Assembly (NCBI GenBank): GCA_003151955.1
Contig: PLZB01000105.1
Location: 49,969-113,968, forward strand
Reading direction: 5' to 3'
Length of the DNA: 64,000 bases
Source: Acidimicrobiaceae bacterium
GTDB lineage: Bacteria > Actinomycetota > Acidimicrobiia > Acidimicrobiales > UBA8190
The notes below the pieces were generated by a model, which saw only the letters and a program-made list of their open reading frames with translations, did not search any database and was not told where the DNA came from. How positions within the stretch are numbered: position 1 is the stretch's first letter; every line of letters starts with the position of its first letter. The position numbers and the translations under genes are program-made. Below, in pieces: positions 8,178 through 15,429 of the stretch.

Positions 8178-9383
8178 TTGGCCGCTCCCGCCCCCCTCCT
8201 CGTCACCGTCACCGGTCCCGACCATCCTGGGGTGGCCGCCGCCCTCTTCGACGCCCTCGGACCCCTCGGGGCCCGGGTCCTCGACGTGGAGCAGGTCCAG
8301 ATCATGGGTCGGCTCCTCCTGGGGATGGTGGTCGAGTCCGCCGATCCGGAGGCGGTGGGTGGGGCCCTCCGGGCCGTGGCCACTTCCCAGGGGGTCACCG
8401 TGGAGTGCTCACCGGGCTCGGGCAGCGGGACCCGGCCGGGCGGGCCCCGGCTCCTCGTGACCGTCCTGGCCCCCGAGCTCCCCCCGGGAGCCCTGGCCGG
8501 GCTCTTCGGGGCCCTGGCCGGCTGCGGGGCCAACGTGGAGCGGATCGTCCAGCTGGCCCGGTACCCGGTGACGAGCTACGAGCTCGAGGTCACCGGCGGG
8601 GGCCCCGACCGGGTCAGGCGGGCCGTGGGGGAGGCGGCCGCCGCCCTCGAGGTCGACGTGGCCGTCCAGGAGGCCGGCCTCCACCGGCGGGCCAAGCACC
8701 TCATCGTCCTCGACGTCGACTCCACCCTGGTCCAGGGGGAGGTCGTCGACCTCCTGGCCGCCCGGGCCGGCCGGGCCGACGAGGTGGCCGCCATCACCGC
8801 CGCGGCCATGGCCGGGGAGCTCGACTTCGAGCCGGCCCTCCGGGAGCGGGTCGCCCTCCTGGCCGGCCTCGGGACGGCCGACCTCGAGGCCGTCCGCCAG
8901 GACCTCGTCCTCACCCCCGGGGCCCGGACCCTGATCCGGACCCTGAAGCGGCTCGGCTACGTGACCGGCCTCGTGAGCGGGGGCTTCGACCACATCATCG
9001 AGCCGGTGGCAGCCGAGCTCGGCATCGACCACGTCGCCGCCAACACCCTCGAAGTCGCCGGGGGCCGGCTCACCGGCCGGCTGGTCGGCCCGGTGGTGGA
9101 CCGGGCCGGGAAGGCGGCCGCCCTGGTCCGGTTCGCCGAGGCGGCCGGAGTCCCCCTGGCCCGGACGGTCGCCGTCGGGGACGGGGCCAACGACCTCGAC
9201 ATGCTGGCCCGGGCCGGCCTCGGGATCGCCTTCAACGCCAAGCCCGTCGTCCGGAGCGCGGCGGACACAGCCCTGAACGTCCCCTACCTCGACGCCATCC
9301 TCTTCCTCCTGGGGCTCTCCCGGGAGGAGGTCGAGGCGGCCGATGCCGCAGAGCGCGTCCCCGTCCGCCGACCGCCGGTCTGA
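8178..9383 (+). CDS. serB: phosphoserine phosphatase with tandem ACT domains
   Basis: A 401-residue enzyme that hydrolyses O-phosphoserine to serine, the last step of serine synthesis. Residues 1-165 form two ACT modules (TVTGPDHPGVAAALFDALG and LLVTVLAPELPPGALAGLFG) that in homologues bind serine for feedback control. The HAD domain follows: nucleophile motif D179-V-D181-S-T183, the SGGF loop, and the Mg-binding VGDGANDLDM (D335, D339). The start is the TTG at 8178, three bases after the SDR stop; a weak TTG start fits translation coupled to the upstream gene. Length and architecture match mycobacterial SerB2. Confidence 0.92.
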   Translation: MAAPAPLLVTVTGPDHPGVAAALFDALGPLGARVLDVEQVQIMGRLLLGMVVESADPEAVGGALRAVATSQGVTVECSPGSGSGTRPGGPRLLVTVLAPELPPGALAGLFGALAGCGANVERIVQLARYPVTSYELEVTGGGPDRVRRAVGEAAAALEVDVAVQEAGLHRRAKHLIVLDVDSTLVQGEVVDLLAARAGRADEVAAITAAAMAGELDFEPALRERVALLAGLGTADLEAVRQDLVLTPGARTLIRTLKRLGYVTGLVSGGFDHIIEPVAAELGIDHVAANTLEVAGGRLTGRLVGPVVDRAGKAAALVRFAEAAGVPLARTVAVGDGANDLDMLARAGLGIAFNAKPVVRSAADTALNVPYLDAILFLLGLSREEVEAADAAERVPVRRPPV

Positions 9384-9399
9384 GCGACATCCTCCCGGG

Positions 9400-9415
9400 T
9401 AGCCTGGACCCCATG
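9400..9415 (+). promoter_or_regulatory. leaderless-type -10 box of the second VOC gene
   Basis: TAGCCT (9400-9405) followed by seven bases and ATG 9413. There is no Shine-Dalgarno. Confidence 0.55.
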
Positions 9416-9952
9416 GGCTACCACCACGTGGCCGTGGCCACCCGGGACCTCGAGGCCTCCCACCGGTTCTACACCGAGGTCATGGGCTTCCGGCTCGTGA
9501 AGACCGTGGTGGCCCCCACCGGGTCGCCGAGCGGGGGCTGGGCCAAGCACGTCTTCTACGACACCGGCGGGAACGGGCTCTTCGCCCTCTGGGACCTCCA
9601 CGACGACGACATCCCCACCGACTTCGACCCGGCCATCTCCCGGGGGCTGGGCCTCCCGGACTGGGTCAACCACATCGCCTTCGACGCCCCCACCCTCGAG
9701 GACCTCGACACCCGGCGGCGGGTCTGGCAGGAGCACGGCCTCGAGGTCGTCGAGCTCGACCACGAGTTCTGCCGGTCCATCTACGTGTCCGACCCCAACC
9801 GGATCCTGGTCGAGTTCTGCTGCACCACCCACGAGTTCACCGACCAGGAGTTGGCCGAGGCCCCCGTCTTCCTGGCCGCCGACGAGCCCCCGCTGGGGGC
9901 CACGCCGGAGATGACCTTCCACGGCGCCCTGGAGCCCGACCCGGTCGACTGA
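9413..9952 (+). CDS. VOC-family dioxygenase-like protein
   Basis: A 179-residue protein of the glyoxalase/extradiol dioxygenase superfamily. The spacing His (GYHHVAV), His (NHIAFDAP) and Glu (ILVEFC) suits a 2-His-1-carboxylate metal site, as in ring-cleavage dioxygenases and glyoxalase I. FYTEVMGFRLVKT after the first strand is typical of the fold. The real substrate cannot be named. It is read from its own leaderless-type promoter. Confidence 0.82.
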   Translation: MGYHHVAVATRDLEASHRFYTEVMGFRLVKTVVAPTGSPSGGWAKHVFYDTGGNGLFALWDLHDDDIPTDFDPAISRGLGLPDWVNHIAFDAPTLEDLDTRRRVWQEHGLEVVELDHEFCRSIYVSDPNRILVEFCCTTHEFTDQELAEAPVFLAADEPPLGATPEMTFHGALEPDPVD

Positions 9953-9989
9953 ACGGGACGCCCCCAGCGGGATCTGGGGGGAAGTCCGG

Positions 9990-10340
9990 ATGGCCGGGCA
10001 CCCGGCCTCCTGGCACCTCCCCCTCGGGAACCCCCTGACCTGGGTCGGCTACTTCCTGATCGGCGACTTCGCCTACTACTGGGTCCACCGGGCCGAGCAC
10101 CGGTTCCGGATCCTCTGGACCCCCCTCCTCGGCTTCCCCCCCGCCCTCTACGCCCCCATGGCCGTCTGGTCGCTGATCTCGGGCCAGCTCCAGCACACCG
10201 AGGTGGTCGACCGCCTGGGGTGGGTCGACCGGTGGCTGGCCACCCCCTCGAACCACCGGGTCCACCACGGCCGGAACCCCCGCTACCTCGACAGGAACTT
10301 CGGGGGCCAGACCATGCTCTGGGACCGCCGGCGGCGGCTA
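9990..10340 (+). pseudogene. decayed sterol desaturase/fatty-acid hydroxylase-like gene
   Basis: The reading frame matches the FA-hydroxylase superfamily but is not whole. It begins within the family (LGNPLTWVGYFLIGDFAYYWVHRAEHR, with the HRxxH box) and jumps from RFRILW directly to LGFPPALYAPM. That skips the segment that normally carries the HHSS box and a membrane helix. The last box (SNHRVHHG) and DRNFGG follow, then the frame loses the family ending and runs into the 3' end of the opposing gene. An internal deletion plus a lost C-terminus removes part of the di-iron site, so it is unlikely to be functional. Confidence 0.7.
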
Positions 10341-11729
10341 CCCCACCACGGCGGCGGCCAGCTCCCCGGCCCGGGCCGCGGCCGAGGCCGCCCCGGTCTG
10401 ATCGCCTCCCGAGGCCCGCAGGCCGGCCAGCCGGCCCCAGGCCCAGCTGCTCGCCTCCCGGACCCCGAGCCGCTGGCTCAGCAGGGCCCGGGCCAGCTCG
10501 GGGCGGGGCAGCCGGAGGGCGGCCTCGACCAGCGTCCGCTCCATGACGTCGCGCTGGGCGTGGCTCCCGCCGAACTCGTGGAGCCGGGCCCGGACGGGGA
10601 GGAGGCCGTCGACGACGGCCTGGTAGTCCTCGGCGGCGAAGTCGACCAGGCTCCGGCAGACCGGGAGCCCGACGTCCCGGCTCATCCGCCAGCCCGTCGT
10701 GGCCCGGTCCCCTCCCGCTACGACGACCTCGAGGGCGGCCACCAGCTCCCGGGCCCGGGCCAGGTCGTGGGCACCGAGGGCGGCCATGACGGCATGCATG
10801 TCGTTGAAGGGGTAGTAGCCCGGGGTGAGCACCCGACCCCAGGCCTCCGTCAGCGGTGTCCAGCGGTCGCCGACGTCGACGCCGTCGAGGTGGAGCCGCC
10901 AGAGGAGGGCCGAGGCGTCGAGGAGCTCGAGGGCGAAGTCAGGGGAGTCGGCGTGGTGGAGGACCCGGTCGTAGACGTCGAGGGCGCCGGCCACGTCACC
11001 CCCCTCGAGGAGGTAGAGGGCGAAGTGCCAGGAGTTGTGGACGACGAGGAAGCTCCCCGCCGTCCAGTTCGCCTCCCGGGCCCGGAGGAACCGGACCCCC
11101 TCGGGGACCCGACCCTGCATCTCGTAGGTGTGGACCATGGCGTGGATGGCCCAGACGTCCTCGGGGTGGGCCTCCACGGCCCGGGCCGCCACCTCCCCGG
11201 ACAGGCCGTAGAGGTTGGACTCCTCCAGCCCGAAGGCGTACATCCCCTGGACGAAGCCGAGGAGGGGGTCGTCCCCGGTCCAGGCCCCCAGGGCCCCACC
11301 GATCCGGTCCCGGAGGCTCACGGCGTCGCCGGAGAAGAAATCGATCTGGTGGCCGACGGCCAGGGCCAGGAGGTCCCGGGGCTCCTCGACGGTCAGCTCC
11401 CGGAGGAGGGTCCCGGCCGCGGCCATCTCCCCGGCCACCCAGACCTCGGCCGCGGCCAGGTGGGCCCGCTCCCGGGGCCGGAGGGCCCCGGGGTCGGTCC
11501 TGATCCCGGCCAGGGCCCGCCGGGCCTCCGCCACCGCCGACGCCTCGGTCGACATCAGGGCCAGGTAGGCCGAGAGGACCCCGGCCAGGGCGCAGCCCGG
11601 GTCCGCCTCGACCGCTCCCGTCACGGCCTCGACCACCTCCCGCTGGAACCGGACGAGGTGGCCGACGGCCCGGTCGAGCAGGGCGACGGCCTCGGGGGAG
11701 CCGGTGACCTCCAGGCCCTGGGCGTCCAC
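10338..11729 (-). CDS. TTC38-type tetratricopeptide protein
   Basis: A 463-residue, mostly helical protein that resembles human TTC38 and its bacterial relatives. Diagnostic stretches are HPEDVWAIHAMVHTYEMQGR, then VVHNSWHFALYLLEGGD with the family-typical HN-WH-AL, then ALDVYDRVLHH. The molecular role of this family is not known. It starts with GTG 11729, four bases after the stop of the membrane GGDEF gene, so the two are probably cotranscribed; a link to cyclic-di-GMP signalling is only suggested by that. Its 3' end touches the decayed desaturase-like gene. Confidence 0.75.
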   Translation of the reverse strand: MDAQGLEVTGSPEAVALLDRAVGHLVRFQREVVEAVTGAVEADPGCALAGVLSAYLALMSTEASAVAEARRALAGIRTDPGALRPRERAHLAAAEVWVAGEMAAAGTLLRELTVEEPRDLLALAVGHQIDFFSGDAVSLRDRIGGALGAWTGDDPLLGFVQGMYAFGLEESNLYGLSGEVAARAVEAHPEDVWAIHAMVHTYEMQGRVPEGVRFLRAREANWTAGSFLVVHNSWHFALYLLEGGDVAGALDVYDRVLHHADSPDFALELLDASALLWRLHLDGVDVGDRWTPLTEAWGRVLTPGYYPFNDMHAVMAALGAHDLARARELVAALEVVVAGGDRATTGWRMSRDVGLPVCRSLVDFAAEDYQAVVDGLLPVRARLHEFGGSHAQRDVMERTLVEAALRLPRPELARALLSQRLGVREASSWAWGRLAGLRASGGDQTGAASAAARAGELAAAVVG

Positions 11730-11733
11730 GTCC

Positions 11734-13242
11734 TCAGCGGGGGGTTGCGAGCGGGGGGGGCGGAGGGGGAGCCGGGGAGGGTGATGCGTCCCGGGCCGAG
11801 GCCAGCGCCACCGTCCGGTTCCGGCCCTCGGCCTTGGCCCGGTAGAGGGCCAGGTCGGCCTGCTGGATCAGGGTGGTGGTGTCGTCGGTCCCGTTCCAGT
11901 TGGTGACCCCGACGGAGAAGGTCACCGGTCGGGCCGCCGAGACCTGGCCGGCCATGGCCCGGATCCGGTCGATGGCGGCCGAGGCCCCGGCCAGGTCGGT
12001 GTTGGGGAGGACGAAGCAGAACTCCTCCCCCCCGTACCGGGCCACCAGGTCCTGGCCCCGGGCGTTGGCCGCCATCATGGCCGACATGCCCCGGAGGAGG
12101 GTGTCCCCCGCCACGTGCCCGTAGGTGTCGTTGTAGTCCTTGAAGTGGTCGAGGTCGATCATGGCCACGGCCAGGGGGGTGTGGAGCTGCAGGGCCCGGG
12201 CCATGGCCCCCTGGAGGCCCTCGAGCAGGCTCCGCCGGTTGGCCAGCCCGGTCAGGGCGTCGAGCCGGCTCTCCCGGCGCAGGCCGTCGACGTAGGTGGC
12301 CCGGTTCGTCAGCTTGACGAGGGCCCCGGCCAACTCCTCGGCGCCCTCCCGGACCTCGGCTACCGCCTCGCCACCCAGGGGCCGGAGGCGGGCCACCAGC
12401 ACCATGTCCCCCTCCTCGGAGGTCCCGATGGGGAGCAGCCCGTGGTCGTAGGCGAAGCCGACCCGACCCGACCGCAGGGCCTGGTCGAAGGCCGGCCAGC
12501 TGGGGATGGCCCGGTCCTCGGCCACGAGCGCCGGCCAGGTCCCGAGCATGGTGACATCCCGGCCTGTGACGTCCCGGGCGAAGACGACCAGATGATCGGC
12601 CCGGAGGATCTCCGCCATCATCGGGAAGGCCTTGGTCAGTCCGTCGGCCAGGGTCTCGGCCCCGCCCACGGCCTCGACCACCTCCCGGGTCACGGCACCC
12701 TGGACACCGCTGCGGCCCGAGATCCGGACCACCCTGGCGAAGGCCAGGGCCGAGGCCGCCATCAACCAGGCGAAGAGCAGGGGCGCCCCCAGCTGGTCGA
12801 GGCTCCGGAGCCCGTCGATCCAGGACAGTCCCCCGATGACGGCCAGGCCGCCCACCAGGGCCGCCGTCCGGGTGGCGGAGCGTCCCACGGCGGTCAGGTA
12901 GACGACGCCGGCCACCACGGGGGCCAGGGCGAAGTCGAGGGGGAGGCCGACCCCGAGGGCGGCCAGCCCCAGGCCGGCCAGGGCCGCCACCACGGCCCCG
13001 GAGGTCACCCGCACCTGGACCTGGATCCGACCCCTCCGGGCCTGCCTCCAGGCCACGAAGGCCAGCGCGGCTAGGGCGACCCCCAGGCAGCCGGCCCCGG
13101 CCTCGAGCGCGGGGGTCCTCACCGGGTCCCGGTGGCCGATCCCGGCCGCGACGAGGAGGGGCAGGGCGACGGAGCAGGCCACGACCCCCAAGATCCTGGT
13201 GTCCCCCAGGCGACCTCCCCCTCGGCGGAAACGTCGGCTCAC
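11734..13242 (-). CDS. membrane diguanylate cyclase (GGDEF)
   Basis: A 502-residue protein. The first ~190 residues hold about six hydrophobic segments (for example ILGVVACSVALPLLVAAG and VVAALAGLGLAALGVGLPL). A cytosolic GAF-like region and a C-terminal GGDEF domain follow, with the active-site variant GGEEF and an intact RGQD inhibition site exactly five residues before it. It should make cyclic-di-GMP and be product-inhibited. The C-tail is Pro-rich. The start used is GTG 13242, preceded on the minus strand by GATACT and six bases; an upstream ATG at 13314 overlaps the divergent promoter and is less likely. Confidence 0.85.
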   Translation of the reverse strand: MSRRFRRGGGRLGDTRILGVVACSVALPLLVAAGIGHRDPVRTPALEAGAGCLGVALAALAFVAWRQARRGRIQVQVRVTSGAVVAALAGLGLAALGVGLPLDFALAPVVAGVVYLTAVGRSATRTAALVGGLAVIGGLSWIDGLRSLDQLGAPLLFAWLMAASALAFARVVRISGRSGVQGAVTREVVEAVGGAETLADGLTKAFPMMAEILRADHLVVFARDVTGRDVTMLGTWPALVAEDRAIPSWPAFDQALRSGRVGFAYDHGLLPIGTSEEGDMVLVARLRPLGGEAVAEVREGAEELAGALVKLTNRATYVDGLRRESRLDALTGLANRRSLLEGLQGAMARALQLHTPLAVAMIDLDHFKDYNDTYGHVAGDTLLRGMSAMMAANARGQDLVARYGGEEFCFVLPNTDLAGASAAIDRIRAMAGQVSAARPVTFSVGVTNWNGTDDTTTLIQQADLALYRAKAEGRNRTVALASARDASPSPAPPPPPPLATPR

Positions 13243-13303
13243 CTTGAAAGTATCGGCGTGCCGGGGCCCTCCCTTGATCTGCTTCCGCCCGGATCCTGGG
13301 TCG

Positions 13304-13340
13304 GTTGTTAACATACATTCGGAGTTGTTAGCATGCAGGT
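13304..13340 (+). promoter_or_regulatory. direct-repeat operator and promoter of the toxin-antitoxin-like pair
   Basis: GTTGTTAACATACA (13304-13317) and GTTGTTAGCATGCA (13324-13337) are near-identical repeats 20 bases, about two helical turns, apart. The first covers a -35 (TTGTTA), the second contains the -10 TAGCAT (13329-13334), six bases before ATG 13341. This fits autorepression by the first gene product. Confidence 0.6.
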
Positions 13341-13724
13341 ATGGCCACACGACTCGACGCCGAACTGACCGAGAAGGTGACGGCCACCCGTCGACGGCTC
13401 GACGTCGGACCCGGTCGGGAGACAGCTCCTGGGTGGACGGATCCCGGGCGGCCACCGGAGGACGGCGCCACCGTCCTCTTCGCCACCCGGGTTCCCGTCA
13501 CCCTCCGGTTCCGGGTCCACGAGGCGGCCAAGGCGGCCGGGGCCGCCTCGCTCCAGGCCTGGGTCAACACGGTCCTCTCCGCCGCCGCCGACGAAGCGCT
13601 GACCCCGGAGGGGCGGATGGGCCGGATCCTCCAGGAGGAGACCAGGCGGCTCCTCGACCGGGCTCTGACCGAGGGGACCTACGGACAGGTCTCGGCTGCC
13701 CTCGAGGACCCGGAGCTCGGTTGA
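13341..13724 (+). CDS. antitoxin-like DNA-binding protein (probable ribbon-helix-helix)
   Basis: A 127-residue protein that I do not match to a named family. Residues 45-95 (TRVPVTLRFRVHEAAKAAGAASLQAWVNTVLSAAADE) follow the pattern of an RHH/Arc-type domain: a short beta strand, then two helices. The C-terminal helix (ILQEETRRLLDRAL) may contact a partner. The gene overlaps the PIN-like gene by four bases (TTGA) and sits behind two direct repeats, the normal layout of a type II antitoxin-first operon. The role is inferred from this layout. Confidence 0.55.
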   Translation: MATRLDAELTEKVTATRRRLDVGPGRETAPGWTDPGRPPEDGATVLFATRVPVTLRFRVHEAAKAAGAASLQAWVNTVLSAAADEALTPEGRMGRILQEETRRLLDRALTEGTYGQVSAALEDPELG

Positions 13725-14137
13725 CCGCAGCCGTCATCGACGACCATCTGGTCGTCGGCCTCCTGACCGGTCGGCCCGTCCCGACGGACGGGGTCCTCCA
13801 CACCACCTTCGCCTGGTGGTGGCGGGTGGCGTCGGCGCTGCGGCGAGGGCGGGGCGGAACGCTCTCCGGGCCGGTTCTGGACCTCGGACCGGGGCACCGG
13901 GAGGCGGTCAGCGCCGCCGTCGACCGGCTCCCCGAGGTCGTCACCGTCCTCGACCCCCGGGAGCTCCTGCCCGTCATGGCCGATCTCCACAGCCGGTTCG
14001 GCCTCAACCTCCTGGCCGCCGAGGCGGCCGCCACCGCCCTCCTCCTCGACGGCGAGCTCATCGTGTCCGTCGAGATGACCCGGCTGAAGGAGGCCGCCGC
14101 CGAGCTCGGCCTCGGCTACCGGATGGTCGGAGGCTGA
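13721..14137 (+). CDS. degenerate PIN-domain (VapC-like) protein
   Basis: A 138-residue protein starting at the TTG that overlaps the antitoxin-like stop. The N-terminus (AAVIDDHLVVGLLTG) matches the first PIN strand with its metal-binding aspartate. The C-terminal FGLNLLAAEAAATALLLDGELIVS-VE corresponds to the PIN segment that usually reads LxxxDAxxAALA...TxD. Here the usual aspartates are replaced (Ala/Glu, and Val-Glu in place of the T-x-D). If this is a VapC relative, its nuclease centre is incomplete, so it may be a weakened toxin or a binding protein. Confidence 0.5.
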   Translation: MTAAVIDDHLVVGLLTGRPVPTDGVLHTTFAWWWRVASALRRGRGGTLSGPVLDLGPGHREAVSAAVDRLPEVVTVLDPRELLPVMADLHSRFGLNLLAAEAAATALLLDGELIVSVEMTRLKEAAAELGLGYRMVGG

Positions 14138-14144
14138 CCGGCCC

Positions 14145-15416
14145 TCAGATCAGGAACCGGAAGACGGCCGAGTCGGGGGGGACGGACTCGACGTCGAGAC
14201 CGGAGACGGCGATCCGCTCCAGGAGGGGGCCGAGGTGGTCCCGCTCGGCCAGCTCGATGCCGACCAGGGCCGGGCCGAACTCCCGGCTCGACTTCTTGAT
14301 GTACTCGAAGAGGGTGATGTCGTCGGAGGGACCCAGGCACTCGTCGAGGAACCGCCGGAGCGCCCCGGGCTGCTGGGGGAACTGGACGATGAAGTAGTGC
14401 TTGAGGCCCCGGTGGATGAGGCTCCGCTCGATGATCTCGTCGTAGCGGGCCACATCGTTGTTCCCCCCGCTCAAGATGCAGACGACCTGCTTCCCGGCCA
14501 CCTCGGCGGCCAGGTCCTCGAGGGCGGCCACGGAGAGGGCGCCGGCCGGCTCGGCCACGATCCCGTCGTCCTGGTAGAGGGTGAGGAGCTCGGTGCAGAC
14601 CTGGCCCTCGGCGACGAGGAGGACCCGGGAGACGAGCTCGGCGGTGATGGCGACGGTCAGGGGCCCCGGGGTCCGGACCACGGCCCCGTCGACGAAGTCG
14701 TCCTCGATGTCGACGGTCACGGGATGGCCGGCCTCGAGGGACCGGACCATGCCAGGGGCCCCGGCCGGCTGGGCCCCGACGATCGTGGTGGGGGCCCCGA
14801 GGCCGTCGAGGCAGACGGCGATCCCGGCCACGAGGCCCCCACCCCCGATGGGGACGACGACCACGTCGGGGGGGGAGCCCAGCTGGTCGACCACCTCGGC
14901 CATGACCGTCCCCTGGCCGGCGATGGTCTGGGGGTGGTTGAAGGCCGAGACCACCGTGGCCCCCGTCCCGGCCGAGAACTCGGCTGCGGCGGTGGCGGCG
15001 TCGTCGAAGGACTCCCCCACGAACCGGAGCTCGACCAGCTTCCCGCCGATGACCCGGATCCGCTCCACCTTCTGCCGGGGGGTCCGCCGGGGCAGGAAGA
15101 CCGTCCCCCGGACCCCGAGGTGGTGGCAGGACCAGGCCACCCCCTGGGCGTGGTTCCCGGCGCTGGCGCAGACCACCCCGGCGGCGAGGGCTCCGGCCGG
15201 GAGCCCGGCGATGAAGTTGTAGGCCCCCCGGATCTTGTAGGACCGGACGGCCTGGAGGTCCTCCCGTTTGAGGAGGATCTCGGCCCCGTACTGCTCCGAG
15301 AGCCGGGGGCTCCGCTGCAGGGGGGTCTCCACCCCGACGGCCCGGAGCCGGTCGGCGGCAGCCCGGATGTCGTCCAGGCCCAGCACCTCACGCCAGGGCG
15401 GTGTCAGGGAGTCCAC
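14145..15416 (-). CDS. ilvA: threonine ammonia-lyase
   Basis: A 423-residue PLP enzyme that turns threonine into 2-oxobutanoate, the first step toward isoleucine. The Schiff-base lysine is K61 in RSYKIRGAYN. The PLP phosphate loop is PIGGGGLVAG, and the serine/threonine loop ASAGNHAQGVA is intact. A C-terminal ACT-like regulatory module (GLKHYFIVQFPQQPGALRRFLDECLG) suggests the biosynthetic, feedback-regulated form. The start is GTG 15416, which has TAGGCT seven bases upstream and no ribosome site. It lies 10 bases from the end of the ETF gene on the same strand but seems to have its own promoter. Confidence 0.92.
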   Translation of the reverse strand: MDSLTPPWREVLGLDDIRAAADRLRAVGVETPLQRSPRLSEQYGAEILLKREDLQAVRSYKIRGAYNFIAGLPAGALAAGVVCASAGNHAQGVAWSCHHLGVRGTVFLPRRTPRQKVERIRVIGGKLVELRFVGESFDDAATAAAEFSAGTGATVVSAFNHPQTIAGQGTVMAEVVDQLGSPPDVVVVPIGGGGLVAGIAVCLDGLGAPTTIVGAQPAGAPGMVRSLEAGHPVTVDIEDDFVDGAVVRTPGPLTVAITAELVSRVLLVAEGQVCTELLTLYQDDGIVAEPAGALSVAALEDLAAEVAGKQVVCILSGGNNDVARYDEIIERSLIHRGLKHYFIVQFPQQPGALRRFLDECLGPSDDITLFEYIKKSSREFGPALVGIELAERDHLGPLLERIAVSGLDVESVPPDSAVFRFLI

Positions 15417-15429
15417 CTTCGGGAGCCTA
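15414..15429 (-). promoter_or_regulatory. leaderless-type -10 box of ilvA
   Basis: On the minus strand TAGGCT (15429-15424), seven bases, then the GTG start at 15416. Confidence 0.5.
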
